This document shows, piece by piece, positions 26,383-34,523 of a DNA stretch of 64,000 bases; positions within the stretch are counted from its first letter, which is position 1, and each line of letters starts with the position of its first letter. The stretch is from NCBI GenBank assembly GCA_905182455.1, contig CAJJBJ010000007.1, positions 53,796 to 117,795 of the forward strand. The letters run 5' to 3'. The translations under genes and the position numbers were made by a program. This DNA comes from an uncultured Planktomarina sp. Its GTDB lineage: Bacteria > Pseudomonadota > Alphaproteobacteria > Rhodobacterales > Rhodobacteraceae. The notes beneath the pieces were generated by a model that worked only from the letters and a program-made list of their open reading frames with translations, did not search any database and was not told the DNA's origin.

Positions 26383-28776
26383 ATGAAATTCACATTGTCT
26401 TGGTTGAAAGACCATCTGGAAACTGATGCGTCTTTGGATGACATCACATATGCGCTGACCGATCTAGGTCTCGAGGTGGAAGGGGTCACAAATCCTGCGG
26501 CGAAGCTGTCGGCATTCACAATTGGCAAGGTCATTGAGGCTGAAAAACACCCCGATGCGGATAAGCTGCGCATCTGTCAGGTGGAAACCGTAACTGGCAT
26601 GAGCCAAATCATTTGCGGCGCGCCCAATGCACGCGCTGGCATCATGGTGGTGATTGCGCAGCCGGGCGTTTATGTGCCGGGTATTGATACCACTATTGGC
26701 GTCGGCAAAATTCGCGGTGTCGAGAGCTTTGGCATGATGTGCTCCGAGCGTGAAATGGAACTCAGCGAAGAGCATGACGGAATCATTGAGCTGGAGTCGG
26801 GCGAAGTCGGGCAGAGCTTTTCTGATTGGTTGGCAGAACATGACCCGGCCCGCGTTGATCCGGTTATTGAAATTGCGATTACACCCAACCGTCCAGACGC
26901 TTTAGGCATCCGTGGCGTGGCGCGCGATTTGGCAGCTCGAGGTTTAGGCAAGTTAAAGGACCGGGACGTTGTTCCTGTTCCGGCGAGTTTCAAATATGAT
27001 CTGTTGGTATCAATCGACGCCGATACGTTGGACGGTTGCCCTGTTTTCTGTGGCCGCGTGATCCGCGGTGTGAAAAATGGTCCAAGCCCGGCTTGGTTGC
27101 AGCAGGCCTTGCGGGCCATTGGCCTAAGGCCGATTAGCTTTTTAGTTGATGTGACCAACTTTTTTACCATGGACCGCAACCGGCCTTTGCATGTTTTTGA
27201 TGCGGATAAATTGGCTGGAAATTTACGTGTGCATCGTGCGCTTGGGGGTGAAAATATCTTGGCGCTTGATGACAAAGCCTATACATTCCAAGCCGGTCAG
27301 ATGGTAATCAGCGATGACAATGGCGCGCAAAGCATTGCGGGCATCATGGGCGGTGCTGATACGGGTTGTAGTGAAGAGACTGTCAATGTTTTCGTGGAAT
27401 CGGCCTATTGGAACCCCGTTCAAATTGCTTATACAGGTCGGGCTTTGCAGATCAATTCAGACGCGCGCTACCGGTTTGAACGGGGCGTTGATCCCGAATT
27501 TACCCCCGAGGGGCTTGAACTTGCCGTGCGGATGATTGTGGATAATGCCGGCGGTCAAGCATCTGAGCTGATCCAAGCGGGAAAAGTGCCAAACTATGCG
27601 CGCGCATACCGACTGGACGTGGCCCGGGTGAAGTCACTGGTAGGCATGGATATTCCTGAGCGCACCCAGCGGGCAACTCTCACAGATTTGGGCTTTCGTC
27701 TCGAAGGTGATATGGCCCATGTGCCAAGCTGGCGGCCTGATGTTTTGGGTGAGGCGGATTTGGTAGAAGAAGTTGCGCGTGTCGCCTCCTTGACCAAATT
27801 GGTCGGAATCCCTTTTGCGCGCGTGGACTTAGGCGTGCCGAAACCCGTGCTGTCCCTAGGGCAAACCCGCGAGCAAACCGCACGCCGGATGATTGCCTCT
27901 TTGGGTTATAACGAATGCGTAACCTATAGTTTTATTGATCATGAGGCGGCTGCTATGTTTGGTGGCGGCACCGATGCGACCATGCTGTCCAACCCGATTA
28001 GCTCGGAAATGAGCCATATGCGCCCATCTTTGCTGCCCGGCCTATTACAGGCCGCAGCGCGCAACCAAGCGCGTGGGATCATGGATATGGCCTTGTTTGA
28101 AGTTGGTCCAATTTGGCACGGTGGTGAGCCCGAAGATCAAGAAACATTAGCCTGCGGTATTTTGGTGGGCCATACCGGTCCGAAAGATGTGCACAACACC
28201 CGCCGCGCGGTTGATGTATATGATGCCAAGGCCGACGCCGAAGCAGTGCTGCATGCCCTTGGTGCCCCCTCAAAGGTGCAATTCCAACGTGGGCAGTCTG
28301 ACTGGTGGCATCCGGGCCGTTCTGCGCGTATGGCGCTTGGGAAGACCTCGCTCGCAGGTTTTGGTGAGATTCATCCCAAGGTTCTGGCCGCGCTGGACGT
28401 CAAGGGTCCCGTAGTTGCCTTTGCAATTCACACGAAAAATATCCCAACACCGAAGTCAACCTCCCCCACTCGGCCTGCCTTGTCGATTTCTGACCTCCAA
28501 GCGGTAGAGCGTGATTTCGCCTTTGTGGTGGATCAATCTGTGGAAGCCATCACCGTAGTAAACGCAGTTCAAGGTGCCGAAAAGGCTTTGATTGAAGAGG
28601 TTCGAGTCTTTGACGAATTCATTGGTGGATCGCTTGCAGAAGGTCTGAAATCCTTGGCCGTCACCGTGCGACTTCAGCCCAAAGATGCAACGTTGAAAGA
28701 TGCAGACATTGAAGCTGTCGCAGCAAAGATCGTGGAAAAAGTCACCAAAGCAACAGGCGGCACCCTGCGTAGCTAG
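26383..28776 (+). CDS. pheT: Phenylalanyl-tRNA synthetase beta subunit
   Basis: A 797-residue subunit that binds tRNAPhe and carries the editing site. The N-terminal tRNA-binding (EMAP-like) domain includes HPDADKLRICQVET; the B3/B4 editing domain lies around residues 200-380; B5 around 400-475; the class II-like fold follows with NPISSEMSHMRPSLLPGLL; and the C-terminal ferredoxin-fold anticodon-binding domain spans roughly residues 705-797 (AVERDFAFVVDQSV onward). Full length. A long imperfect palindrome follows. Confidence 0.97.
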   Translation: MKFTLSWLKDHLETDASLDDITYALTDLGLEVEGVTNPAAKLSAFTIGKVIEAEKHPDADKLRICQVETVTGMSQIICGAPNARAGIMVVIAQPGVYVPGIDTTIGVGKIRGVESFGMMCSEREMELSEEHDGIIELESGEVGQSFSDWLAEHDPARVDPVIEIAITPNRPDALGIRGVARDLAARGLGKLKDRDVVPVPASFKYDLLVSIDADTLDGCPVFCGRVIRGVKNGPSPAWLQQALRAIGLRPISFLVDVTNFFTMDRNRPLHVFDADKLAGNLRVHRALGGENILALDDKAYTFQAGQMVISDDNGAQSIAGIMGGADTGCSEETVNVFVESAYWNPVQIAYTGRALQINSDARYRFERGVDPEFTPEGLELAVRMIVDNAGGQASELIQAGKVPNYARAYRLDVARVKSLVGMDIPERTQRATLTDLGFRLEGDMAHVPSWRPDVLGEADLVEEVARVASLTKLVGIPFARVDLGVPKPVLSLGQTREQTARRMIASLGYNECVTYSFIDHEAAAMFGGGTDATMLSNPISSEMSHMRPSLLPGLLQAAARNQARGIMDMALFEVGPIWHGGEPEDQETLACGILVGHTGPKDVHNTRRAVDVYDAKADAEAVLHALGAPSKVQFQRGQSDWWHPGRSARMALGKTSLAGFGEIHPKVLAALDVKGPVVAFAIHTKNIPTPKSTSPTRPALSISDLQAVERDFAFVVDQSVEAITVVNAVQGAEKALIEEVRVFDEFIGGSLAEGLKSLAVTVRLQPKDATLKDADIEAVAAKIVEKVTKATGGTLRS

Positions 28777-28782
28777 GCTACC

Positions 28783-28827
28783 GAATTGTTCTTCGCATAG
28801 GATCTATATGATCCGTGCGAAGGAATT
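28783..28827. repeat. Long imperfect palindrome after pheT
   Basis: GAATT, CTTCGCA and GGATC on the left pair with GATCC, TGCGAAG and AATTC on the right around a short A/T loop. It could act as an mRNA-end hairpin, but no T run follows, so intrinsic termination is doubtful. Confidence 0.5.
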
Positions 28828-28921
28828 CAATACAGCCTATTCCAAACTGTTTTTGTTGTTAATTTTTGATTAATTTTATTAAATTGGCGTGTTAAAGGCA
28901 TAAATCATAAAGCGATAAGGT

Positions 28922-29307
28922 CAGGCTTTCAGAATTTAGAAATTTCATCGCCCGTGGCAATATCATGGATATGGCCGTCGGGATCATTGTTGGCGGCGCG
29001 TTCACTGCAATCGTTAAATCTATGGTGAGTGATATTTTGAATCCTAATACTTGGAATTTTTCTAGGTGGTGTCGATTTCTCTAGCCTATCAGTTTCCGTC
29101 GGAGACGCGGTTTTCAGCTATGGTAATTTCATCATGGCCGTGATCAATTTAATGCTGGTCGCGTTAGTGTGGTTCATGCTGGTGCGGCAGGTAAATCGGA
29201 TCAAACAGGCGACGCAAAAACCTCAGGAAAAAACGCACGCAGTTGATCCCGGCCCTTCGGAAAAAGAGTTGCTCGCTGATATCCTTGTGGTATTGCAGAA
29301 AAAGTAA
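28922..29307 (+). pseudogene. mscL: Broken large-conductance mechanosensitive channel gene
   Basis: The frame reads [20 protein letters not shown] then [19 protein letters not shown], the first helix of MscL. It then shifts: the rest, [20 protein letters not shown] then NFIMAVINLMLVALVWFMLV and the C-terminal KELLADILVVLQKK, is in another frame. Between the pieces the expected PIIGAAL-like stretch is missing, and no start codon is found at the usual place. Two independent defects make this a pseudogene. MscL releases solutes on osmotic downshock, so its loss is plausible in a permanent seawater organism. Confidence 0.85.
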
Positions 29308-29419
29308 CGCAAGCCGGCCGCCATGTTGAATGTCAAAACTGTTGTTTTCTATTCCAAAGCGGATTAGTGTTGACATAATATTCAAATATTTCCTGAGAAT
29401 TGTAAGAAATGGCGAAGAT

Positions 29420-29878
29420 ATGAAGTTGGACGCTACAGATCGTCGGTTATTATCCGTACTACAGGTCAAAGGCCGTATTTCGAATTCTGATTTGGCAGAT
29501 CAGGTGAATATGTCGGCTTCCGCATGTCATCGACGGGTTGGCCGCTTGGAGACAGAGGGCTATATCCGAGATTATGTGGCGTTGGTGGATCCGCGCAAGG
29601 TGGATCGCCGCACAACTGTATTTGTCGAAATAACCCTGAGTGGGCAAACTGAAGAGGTTTTGGCGGCCTTCGAAAAAGCTGTGGCGCTGATACCAGATGT
29701 GCTCGAATGTCATCTCATGGCGGGCAGTGCTGATTTTTTGTTGAAAGTCGTGGCCAAAGACACGGAAGACTTCGCTAAAATCCATCGAAAATTTCTCGCC
29801 AAACTGCCAGGCGTGACGCTGATGCAATCAAGCTTTGCTTTGCGCACAGTGTTCAAAACCACCGCGCTGCCGCTCTGA
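29420..29878 (+). CDS. Lrp/AsnC family transcriptional regulator
   Basis: A 152-residue regulator with an N-terminal winged helix-turn-helix (LDATDRRLLSVLQVKGRISN, then SACHRRVGRLETEGYI) and a C-terminal RAM/AsnC ligand domain (VDRRTTVFVEITLSGQ, ECHLMAGSADFLLKVV). These bind amino acids and sense nutrient state. The ATG 29420 begins the family's normal N-terminus; longer upstream reading has no similarity. The regulated genes are not evident from context. Confidence 0.92.
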   Translation: MKLDATDRRLLSVLQVKGRISNSDLADQVNMSASACHRRVGRLETEGYIRDYVALVDPRKVDRRTTVFVEITLSGQTEEVLAAFEKAVALIPDVLECHLMAGSADFLLKVVAKDTEDFAKIHRKFLAKLPGVTLMQSSFALRTVFKTTALPL

Positions 29879-29888
29879 CCTAGGCACA

Positions 29889-29918
29889 AAAAGCCCCCAC
29901 GCGAACGTAGGGGCTTTC
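29889..29918. terminator. Bidirectional terminator between lrp-like gene and rpsU
   Basis: AAAGCCCC (29890-29897) pairs with GGGGCTTT (29910-29917), extended by CACG/CGTA inside. A-rich left and T-rich right flanks allow it to stop both convergent transcripts. Confidence 0.85.
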
Positions 29919-29962
29919 CTTGTGTATCGGGGCGCGTTGCCCGGGGGTATGATTTACATCAT

Positions 29963-30163
29963 TTACCCCTCACGTTCTTCTTTCTTACGCGCCAGCTTAC
30001 GGGTGCGACGGATGGACTCGGCCTTCTCGCGCGCATTTTTCTCAGATGGTTTCTCGAAATGTTGCTTGAGCTTCATTTCACGAAACACACCCTCGCGTTG
30101 TAGCTTTTTCTTCAAGACCCGAAGGGCCTGATCGACGTTATTGTCGCGAACACTAACCTGCAT
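29963..30163 (-). CDS. rpsU: 30S ribosomal protein S21
   Basis: A 66-residue strongly basic small-subunit protein, [20 protein letters not shown] with the typical [17 protein letters not shown] tail. It is a lone gene, divergent from the COQ9-like gene and ended by the shared terminator. Confidence 0.97.
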   Translation of the reverse strand: MQVSVRDNNVDQALRVLKKKLQREGVFREMKLKQHFEKPSEKNAREKAESIRRTRKLARKKEEREG

Positions 30164-30265
30164 GTGGTTTTCACCACCTTTCTAGTTTAAATTGCAAAAT
30201 TGCAGGAGGTCGCTCTTTAGCGCAGGCCTTTTGTTTTGTCTAGCTGCGCTGATATTAGGGGTCCT

Positions 30266-30946
30266 ATGATGGTACAAACGCGAATCTCTGAACTTTTGGC
30301 AGCGATGCTGCCGCATGTGGTTTTTGATGGGTGGTCGCAAGCCAGTTTTGAATATGCTGTGGCGGATGTGAATATGGATCCAGGCTTGGCCGCGATTTTG
30401 GCGCCGCGTGGAGCTATCGACTTGGCTGTGGCCTATCATCGTCAGGGTGATGCTCTCATGCTTGAGGGCTACCGGACCACACCAACGGACAGCCTAAAGA
30501 TTCGCGAGAAAATTACGCTTGCGGTGCGCCTACGGCTCGAGGCTATCGGCGATAAGGAGGCCGTGCGCCGGGCGTCGTCGTTCTTTGCTTTGCCCCGAAA
30601 TGCAGCAGAGGGGGCCAAACTGATCTGGGGCACGGCCGACCATATTTGGACCATGTTGGGCGACAGTTCGCAGGACGTAAATTGGTACAGCAAACGCGTA
30701 ACACTGAGCGCTGTTTACGGAGCAACTGTGCTGTTTTGGCTCGGTGACGATTGCCCATCGCATGAAAATACCTGGGCGTTTTTGGACCGTCGCATTGAAA
30801 ATGTAATGCAGGTGGAAATCTTCAAAGGGCGCATTCGGGCCAATAAACCGCTGAGCGCAGCCTTGGTGGGGCCGCTGTGGTTGTTGGGCAAAATCAAAGC
30901 TCCCAAGCCACGTCACGACATGCCGGGTCGTAGTCCGGAAGCCTAA
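30266..30946 (+). CDS. COQ9 family protein
   Basis: About 226 residues from the ATG pair at 30266/30269. COQ9 proteins are TetR-like-fold lipid-binding helpers for ubiquinone hydroxylation (with COQ7 in eukaryotes). Recognisable are an N-terminal helix, GWSQASFEYA, the central NWYSKRVTLSAVYGATVLFW and the DRRIENVMQVEIFKG block. The rpsU-COQ9 divergent pair is common in alphaproteobacteria. It is followed 25 bases later by a quinone oxidoreductase. Confidence 0.88.
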   Translation: MMVQTRISELLAAMLPHVVFDGWSQASFEYAVADVNMDPGLAAILAPRGAIDLAVAYHRQGDALMLEGYRTTPTDSLKIREKITLAVRLRLEAIGDKEAVRRASSFFALPRNAAEGAKLIWGTADHIWTMLGDSSQDVNWYSKRVTLSAVYGATVLFWLGDDCPSHENTWAFLDRRIENVMQVEIFKGRIRANKPLSAALVGPLWLLGKIKAPKPRHDMPGRSPEA

Positions 30947-30971
30947 TAATAAAATTTTAAGGAATGCTCTG

Positions 30972-31949
30972 ATGCCCAATATGACTGCAGTCGAAATTAC
31001 CGCCCCGGGTGCGCCGGATGTCTTGCAAGTAACCCAGCGGCCAATCCCAACCGCAGCCTCCGGCGAGGTGGTGATTAAACTGGCCTATGCGGGCGTCAAT
31101 CGTCCGGATGCTTTGCAACGCGCCGGGCTTTATAATCCCCCTATCGGCACCAGCGATTTGCCCGGTCTGGAAGGGGCGGGTGTCATCTCTGAGGTGGGAG
31201 CCGGCGTGACCGAATGGGCTGTGGGCGATGAGGTCTGTGCCTTGCTGCCCGGCGGCGGCTATGCGCAATACGTGGCAACCTGCGCGGCTCATTGCCTGCC
31301 GATCCCGCAGGGGCTGACGCTAAATCAAGCGGCCTGCCTGCCCGAAACCTATTTCACAGTCTATTCGAATGTATTCCAACGTGGCGGCTTACAAGCGGGC
31401 GAAACGTTTTTGGTGCATGGCGGTTCGTCAGGGATTGGCACAACTGCAATCCAATTGGCGCATCTGTTTGGGGCCCGCGTGTTTGCAACCGCCGGATCTG
31501 AGAAGAAATGCCAAGCTTGCAAAGATCTTGGTGCAGAGCGGGTCATCAATTACCGTAATGAGGTGTTTGAAGACGTGCTCAAACCCTGTGGTGGTGTCGA
31601 TGTGATTCTCGACATGGTTGGCGGCGACTATATCCAGCGCAATTTGAAATCCCTGGCCGATGATGGCCGTTTGGTCCAAATCGCCTTTCTCCAAGGGCCC
31701 AAAGCGACACTAAACCTGGTGCAGATGATGACACGACGCCTGACCCTCACCGGCTCCACTTTGCGTCCGCAAAGTGATCTGGCCAAAGCTAAGATCGCGG
31801 CGGCACTGCTTAAACATGTCTGGCCGCATCTGGCATCGGGGCGCATAATGCCTGTGATGGACAGCGAGTTCCCCTTGGCTGAAGCCGCTCGTGCCCATGA
31901 GCGGATGGAATCCAGCCAGCATATTGGCAAAATCGTCCTAAAAATCTAG
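30972..31949 (+). CDS. NAD(P)H quinone oxidoreductase, PIG3 family
   Basis: A 325-residue zinc-free medium-chain reductase of the QOR/PIG3 group. GroES-like N-terminus (YAGVNRPDALQRAGLY, DLPGLEGAG), then the Rossmann motif VHGGSSGIGTTAIQLA near residue 143 and the NADPH-contact ATAGSEKKC. It reduces quinones or enones with NADPH; a link to the upstream COQ9 gene (ubiquinone) is suggestive only. Confidence 0.9.
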   Translation: MPNMTAVEITAPGAPDVLQVTQRPIPTAASGEVVIKLAYAGVNRPDALQRAGLYNPPIGTSDLPGLEGAGVISEVGAGVTEWAVGDEVCALLPGGGYAQYVATCAAHCLPIPQGLTLNQAACLPETYFTVYSNVFQRGGLQAGETFLVHGGSSGIGTTAIQLAHLFGARVFATAGSEKKCQACKDLGAERVINYRNEVFEDVLKPCGGVDVILDMVGGDYIQRNLKSLADDGRLVQIAFLQGPKATLNLVQMMTRRLTLTGSTLRPQSDLAKAKIAAALLKHVWPHLASGRIMPVMDSEFPLAEAARAHERMESSQHIGKIVLKI

Positions 31950-31980
31950 CTTCTTCTGGCGTAAAATGCGCTCACTGAAG

Positions 31981-32012
31981 GCTTGGCTTGACCCTTTTTG
32001 GTCAAGCCAAGC
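31981..32012. terminator. Perfect 13-bp stem terminator
   Basis: GCTTGGCTTGACC (31981-31993) is exactly complementary to 32000-32012, with a C/T-rich six-base loop. It sits between the quinone oxidoreductase and the convergent ridA-like gene and can serve both. Confidence 0.8.
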
Positions 32013-32034
32013 TTATTCCCTAATTTTAGGGGCC

Positions 32035-32376
32035 TTAGTCGCAAGCCGCATCAACTATGATTTCCACCATCAACTCGGCTCGGGCCAATTTGGCCTCCCC
32101 GCAGGCGCGCGCCGGAGCGTGGCCTTCCGGCACCCAAGCGTTCCAAATTTCATTTAATCCGCTAAAATAGCTCATATCTGACAGCCAAATTGTAGCGCGC
32201 AGCATCTGGGCGCGGCTGCTGCCAGCTTCGGCCAGCAGCGTGTCGACCTTTGCCAGACAGTCGCGGGTCTGGTCTTGAATTGTAGCGCCCTCGGCCACCT
32301 GTCCTGAGAGATAGGCCACACCATTGTATTTCACAACTTTGCTGGCGCGGGCGGTTGTTCCAATGCGTTTGATCAT
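32035..32376 (-). CDS. RidA family protein
   Basis: A 113-residue RidA/YjgF-type protein. Members hydrolyse reactive enamine/imine intermediates; Arg in the C-terminal motif is the key residue. Here VKYNGVAYLSGQVAE, QTRDCLAKVDTLLAEAGSS, ATIWLSDMSYFSGLNEIWNA and PARACGEAKLARAELMVEII match the subgroup typical of COG0251. Start at 32376 with AGGAAAA upstream. Confidence 0.9.
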   Translation of the reverse strand: MIKRIGTTARASKVVKYNGVAYLSGQVAEGATIQDQTRDCLAKVDTLLAEAGSSRAQMLRATIWLSDMSYFSGLNEIWNAWVPEGHAPARACGEAKLARAELMVEIIVDAACD

Positions 32377-32663
32377 ATCTGTTTTCCTGTGTTTGATGTC
32401 ATGGCGATGTCCCACCAGCGGCCTTGCCCCTTGTTACAGCAAATAAACCGAAACCCAAATGTTCTTGACGCGAATGACTACCGCTCCACCCATGTTTTGG
32501 TCTTTCACGACAGACGCATCATGGGGCTTTCCCTTTTGGCCTGGGCATATTATACCACCCCCCAAGTTCTCCAAAAATGGTAACTCGTCCCGCCAAGACC
32601 CGGGACCGCCGCAAGGCGTCGAGGAAGCTGTGTGTGGGATCAAAGTTTAGGATGGAGGCCGAA
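32377..32663. other. Intergenic region without recognised gene
   Basis: This 287-base gap between the divergent ridA-like and trcR genes has short open frames on both strands, none of which I can match to a family. It should contain both promoters. Confidence 0.5.
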
Positions 32664-33416
32664 ATGGCAAAACCAATTATGGCAAAAGCCACTGCAGTGT
32701 GGCTGGTGGACAATACAACGATGAGTTTTAAGCAAATTGCTGATTTTGTTGAGATGCATGAGCTGGAAGTGCAAGGCATTGCCGATGGCGATGTGGCAGC
32801 CGGCGTCAAGGGCTTTGATCCGATTGGCAACAATCAGCTGACTCAAGAAGAGATTGATAAAGCTCAGGCCGATCCGCTCTACAAATTGTCATTGAAGTTT
32901 TATGCCGCCGCTGTTGGTGAAGAAAAACGTCGTGGCCCGCGTTATACACCTCTGTCGAAGCGCCAAGACCGTCCGGCGTCAATTCTGTGGTTGGTGAAAT
33001 TTCACCCTGAACTGTCCGATGGTCAGATTTCTAAGCTTGTGGGAACAACCAAGCCTACAATCCAAGCCATTCGCGAGCGGACCCATTGGAACATCACAAA
33101 TATCAATCCAATTGATCCCGTGGCGCTTGGTCTTTGCAAGCAAACGGAACTTGATGCATTGGTGCAAAAAGCCAATGCGAAAAAATTGCGTGAGGGTGAG
33201 GCGATGTCAGATGACGAACGCCGCCGTTTGGTGAGCACTGAGCAAAGCTTGGGCATGTCCGATTCGCCGCGCATTCCTGCTGCAATTTCTGGCTTGGAAA
33301 CGTTCACCTTGGCCGATGCGCCGGAAGAGGAAGAAGAACAGCAACATGGTGATCTGTTGGACGCAGATAGCTTTTTCAATCTGCCGAGTGGCGATGGCGA
33401 AGAGCAAACTAGATAA
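32664..33416 (+). CDS. trcR: Cell cycle transcriptional regulator TrcR (DUF1013)
   Basis: A 250-residue DUF1013 protein, a conserved alphaproteobacterial regulator annotated as TrcR. An N-terminal helix-turn-helix-like part (TMSFKQIADFVEMHELEVQG, then GIADGDVAAGVKGFDPI), a central KRRGPRYTPLSKRQDRPASI block, a second HTH-like segment (DGQISKLVGTTKPTIQAIRE) and an acidic tail. Start is the ATG 32664 (GGAGG at 32654-32658); MAKPIMAKATAVWLVDNTT is the normal N-terminus. Partners or targets are not visible here. Confidence 0.88.
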   Translation: MAKPIMAKATAVWLVDNTTMSFKQIADFVEMHELEVQGIADGDVAAGVKGFDPIGNNQLTQEEIDKAQADPLYKLSLKFYAAAVGEEKRRGPRYTPLSKRQDRPASILWLVKFHPELSDGQISKLVGTTKPTIQAIRERTHWNITNINPIDPVALGLCKQTELDALVQKANAKKLREGEAMSDDERRRLVSTEQSLGMSDSPRIPAAISGLETFTLADAPEEEEEQQHGDLLDADSFFNLPSGDGEEQTR

Positions 33417-33427
33417 AATAGAGATTT

Positions 33428-33459
33428 TGAGGCGGCTTCGGTCGCCTCACTGCTTTTTC
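33428..33459 (+). terminator. Terminator after trcR
   Basis: TGAGGCG (33428-33434) pairs with CGCCTCA (33443-33449) across a GCTTCGGT loop, followed shortly by CTTTTT. Confidence 0.8.
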
Positions 33460-33468
33460 GCGACCAGC

Positions 33469-34062
33469 TCAAAGCGTTTTACGTGCCCGCAACGCCGCGG
33501 TGATTGTGCCGTCGTCAAGGTAATCCAACTCACCGCCGATGGGCACACCCTGCGCCAAAGTCGAGACAATTACATCTCCCAATTGATCCGCAATATAATG
33601 TGCCGTCGTTTGGCCGTCGATTGTGGCGTTCAGCGCCAATATCACTTCGGTTATTTTCTCGTCGCGGACCCGTTGTATCAGTCTTGGGATACGCAGTTCA
33701 TCAGGACCAATGGCATCTAGGGCCGAGAGGGTGCCACCCAAGACATGGTAACGGCCTTTGAAAACGCCAGAACGCTCCATCGCCCAAAGATCTGAAACAT
33801 CCTCGACCACACAAATTTCGCCAGTGCTCCGTTTCGGGCTTGTGCAGATGTCGCAGGTGTCTGAGGTGCCGATATTTCCGCAGGTCAAACACTCGCGCAC
33901 GGTCGTGGCGACCTCTGCCAGAACATCCGCCAAAGGCGTCATCAGCAGGGCGCGTTTTTTGATCATATGCAATACGGCGCGGCGGGCCGAACGTGGCCCC
34001 AAACCGGGCAGTTTAGCCATCAGCTCGATCAAATGATCTAAATCTTGAGAGGTGTTGTTCAT
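33469..34062 (-). CDS. recR: Recombination protein RecR
   Basis: A 197-residue DNA repair protein that works with RecO/RecF to load RecA at gaps. Helix-hairpin-helix at [17 protein letters not shown]4 zinc finger [16 protein letters not shown], Toprim domain beginning [17 protein letters not shown], and the C-terminal [15 protein letters not shown]. It is last in the dnaX-ybaB-recR unit. Confidence 0.97.
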   Translation of the reverse strand: MNNTSQDLDHLIELMAKLPGLGPRSARRAVLHMIKKRALLMTPLADVLAEVATTVRECLTCGNIGTSDTCDICTSPKRSTGEICVVEDVSDLWAMERSGVFKGRYHVLGGTLSALDAIGPDELRIPRLIQRVRDEKITEVILALNATIDGQTTAHYIADQLGDVIVSTLAQGVPIGGELDYLDDGTITAALRARKTL

Positions 34063-34116
34063 CGCATCACCGTGGGGGCAAATGCCGGCCCCTGCAAGCC
34101 CCGATTGGGGGTGCTT

Positions 34117-34461
34117 CTAGAATGGAAGCTTCATATCTGCTGGAAGGCCAAGGCTTTGCTGCAACCGCTGCATTTCCGAGGTGGACCTGTCAGCAGCTTT
34201 GGCCTGTGCGTCTTTGATGGCCGCGAGGATCAGATCCTCAACCACTTCTTTCTCATTGGGGTCAAAAATACTAGCATCAATGTTCAAACCGGTCAAAACG
34301 CCCTTAGCATTCGCAGTGGCCTTCACCAAGCCGGCACCGCTTTCGCCTGTAACGCTGATATTGGCCAAATCTTCTTGCATCTGAGCCATTTTGCTCTGCA
34401 TTTCTTGAGCCGTCTTCATCATTTTGGCCATATCACCGAGGCCACCAAGACCGTTTAGCAT
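34117..34461 (-). CDS. YbaB/EbfC family nucleoid-associated protein
   Basis: A 114-residue DNA-binding protein of the YbaB/EbfC family (DUF149). MAKMMKTAQEMQSKMAQMQE is the coiled N-terminal helix, then GLVKATANAKGVLTGLNID and KEVVEDLILAAIKDAQAKA. The dnaX-ybaB-recR order is nearly universal in bacteria. It sits between the two with gaps of 54 and 62 bases. Confidence 0.95.
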   Translation of the reverse strand: MLNGLGGLGDMAKMMKTAQEMQSKMAQMQEDLANISVTGESGAGLVKATANAKGVLTGLNIDASIFDPNEKEVVEDLILAAIKDAQAKAADRSTSEMQRLQQSLGLPADMKLPF

Positions 34462-34523
34462 TTTGTTACCTCATTTGTGGTTTGATCTATGTCTGGGCCT
34501 GCGCCGGAGCGGTGAATTTTAAG

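Noticed and set aside
29330..29419. Longer start for the Lrp-like regulator
   Set aside because: The extra 30 residues are hydrophobic and unlike any Lrp; the ATG at 29420 begins the standard helix-turn-helix domain.
32389..32650. Short open frames of about 60-70 codons on both strands between ridA-like and trcR
   Set aside because: No family likeness, no clear ribosome site, odd composition; treated as intergenic.
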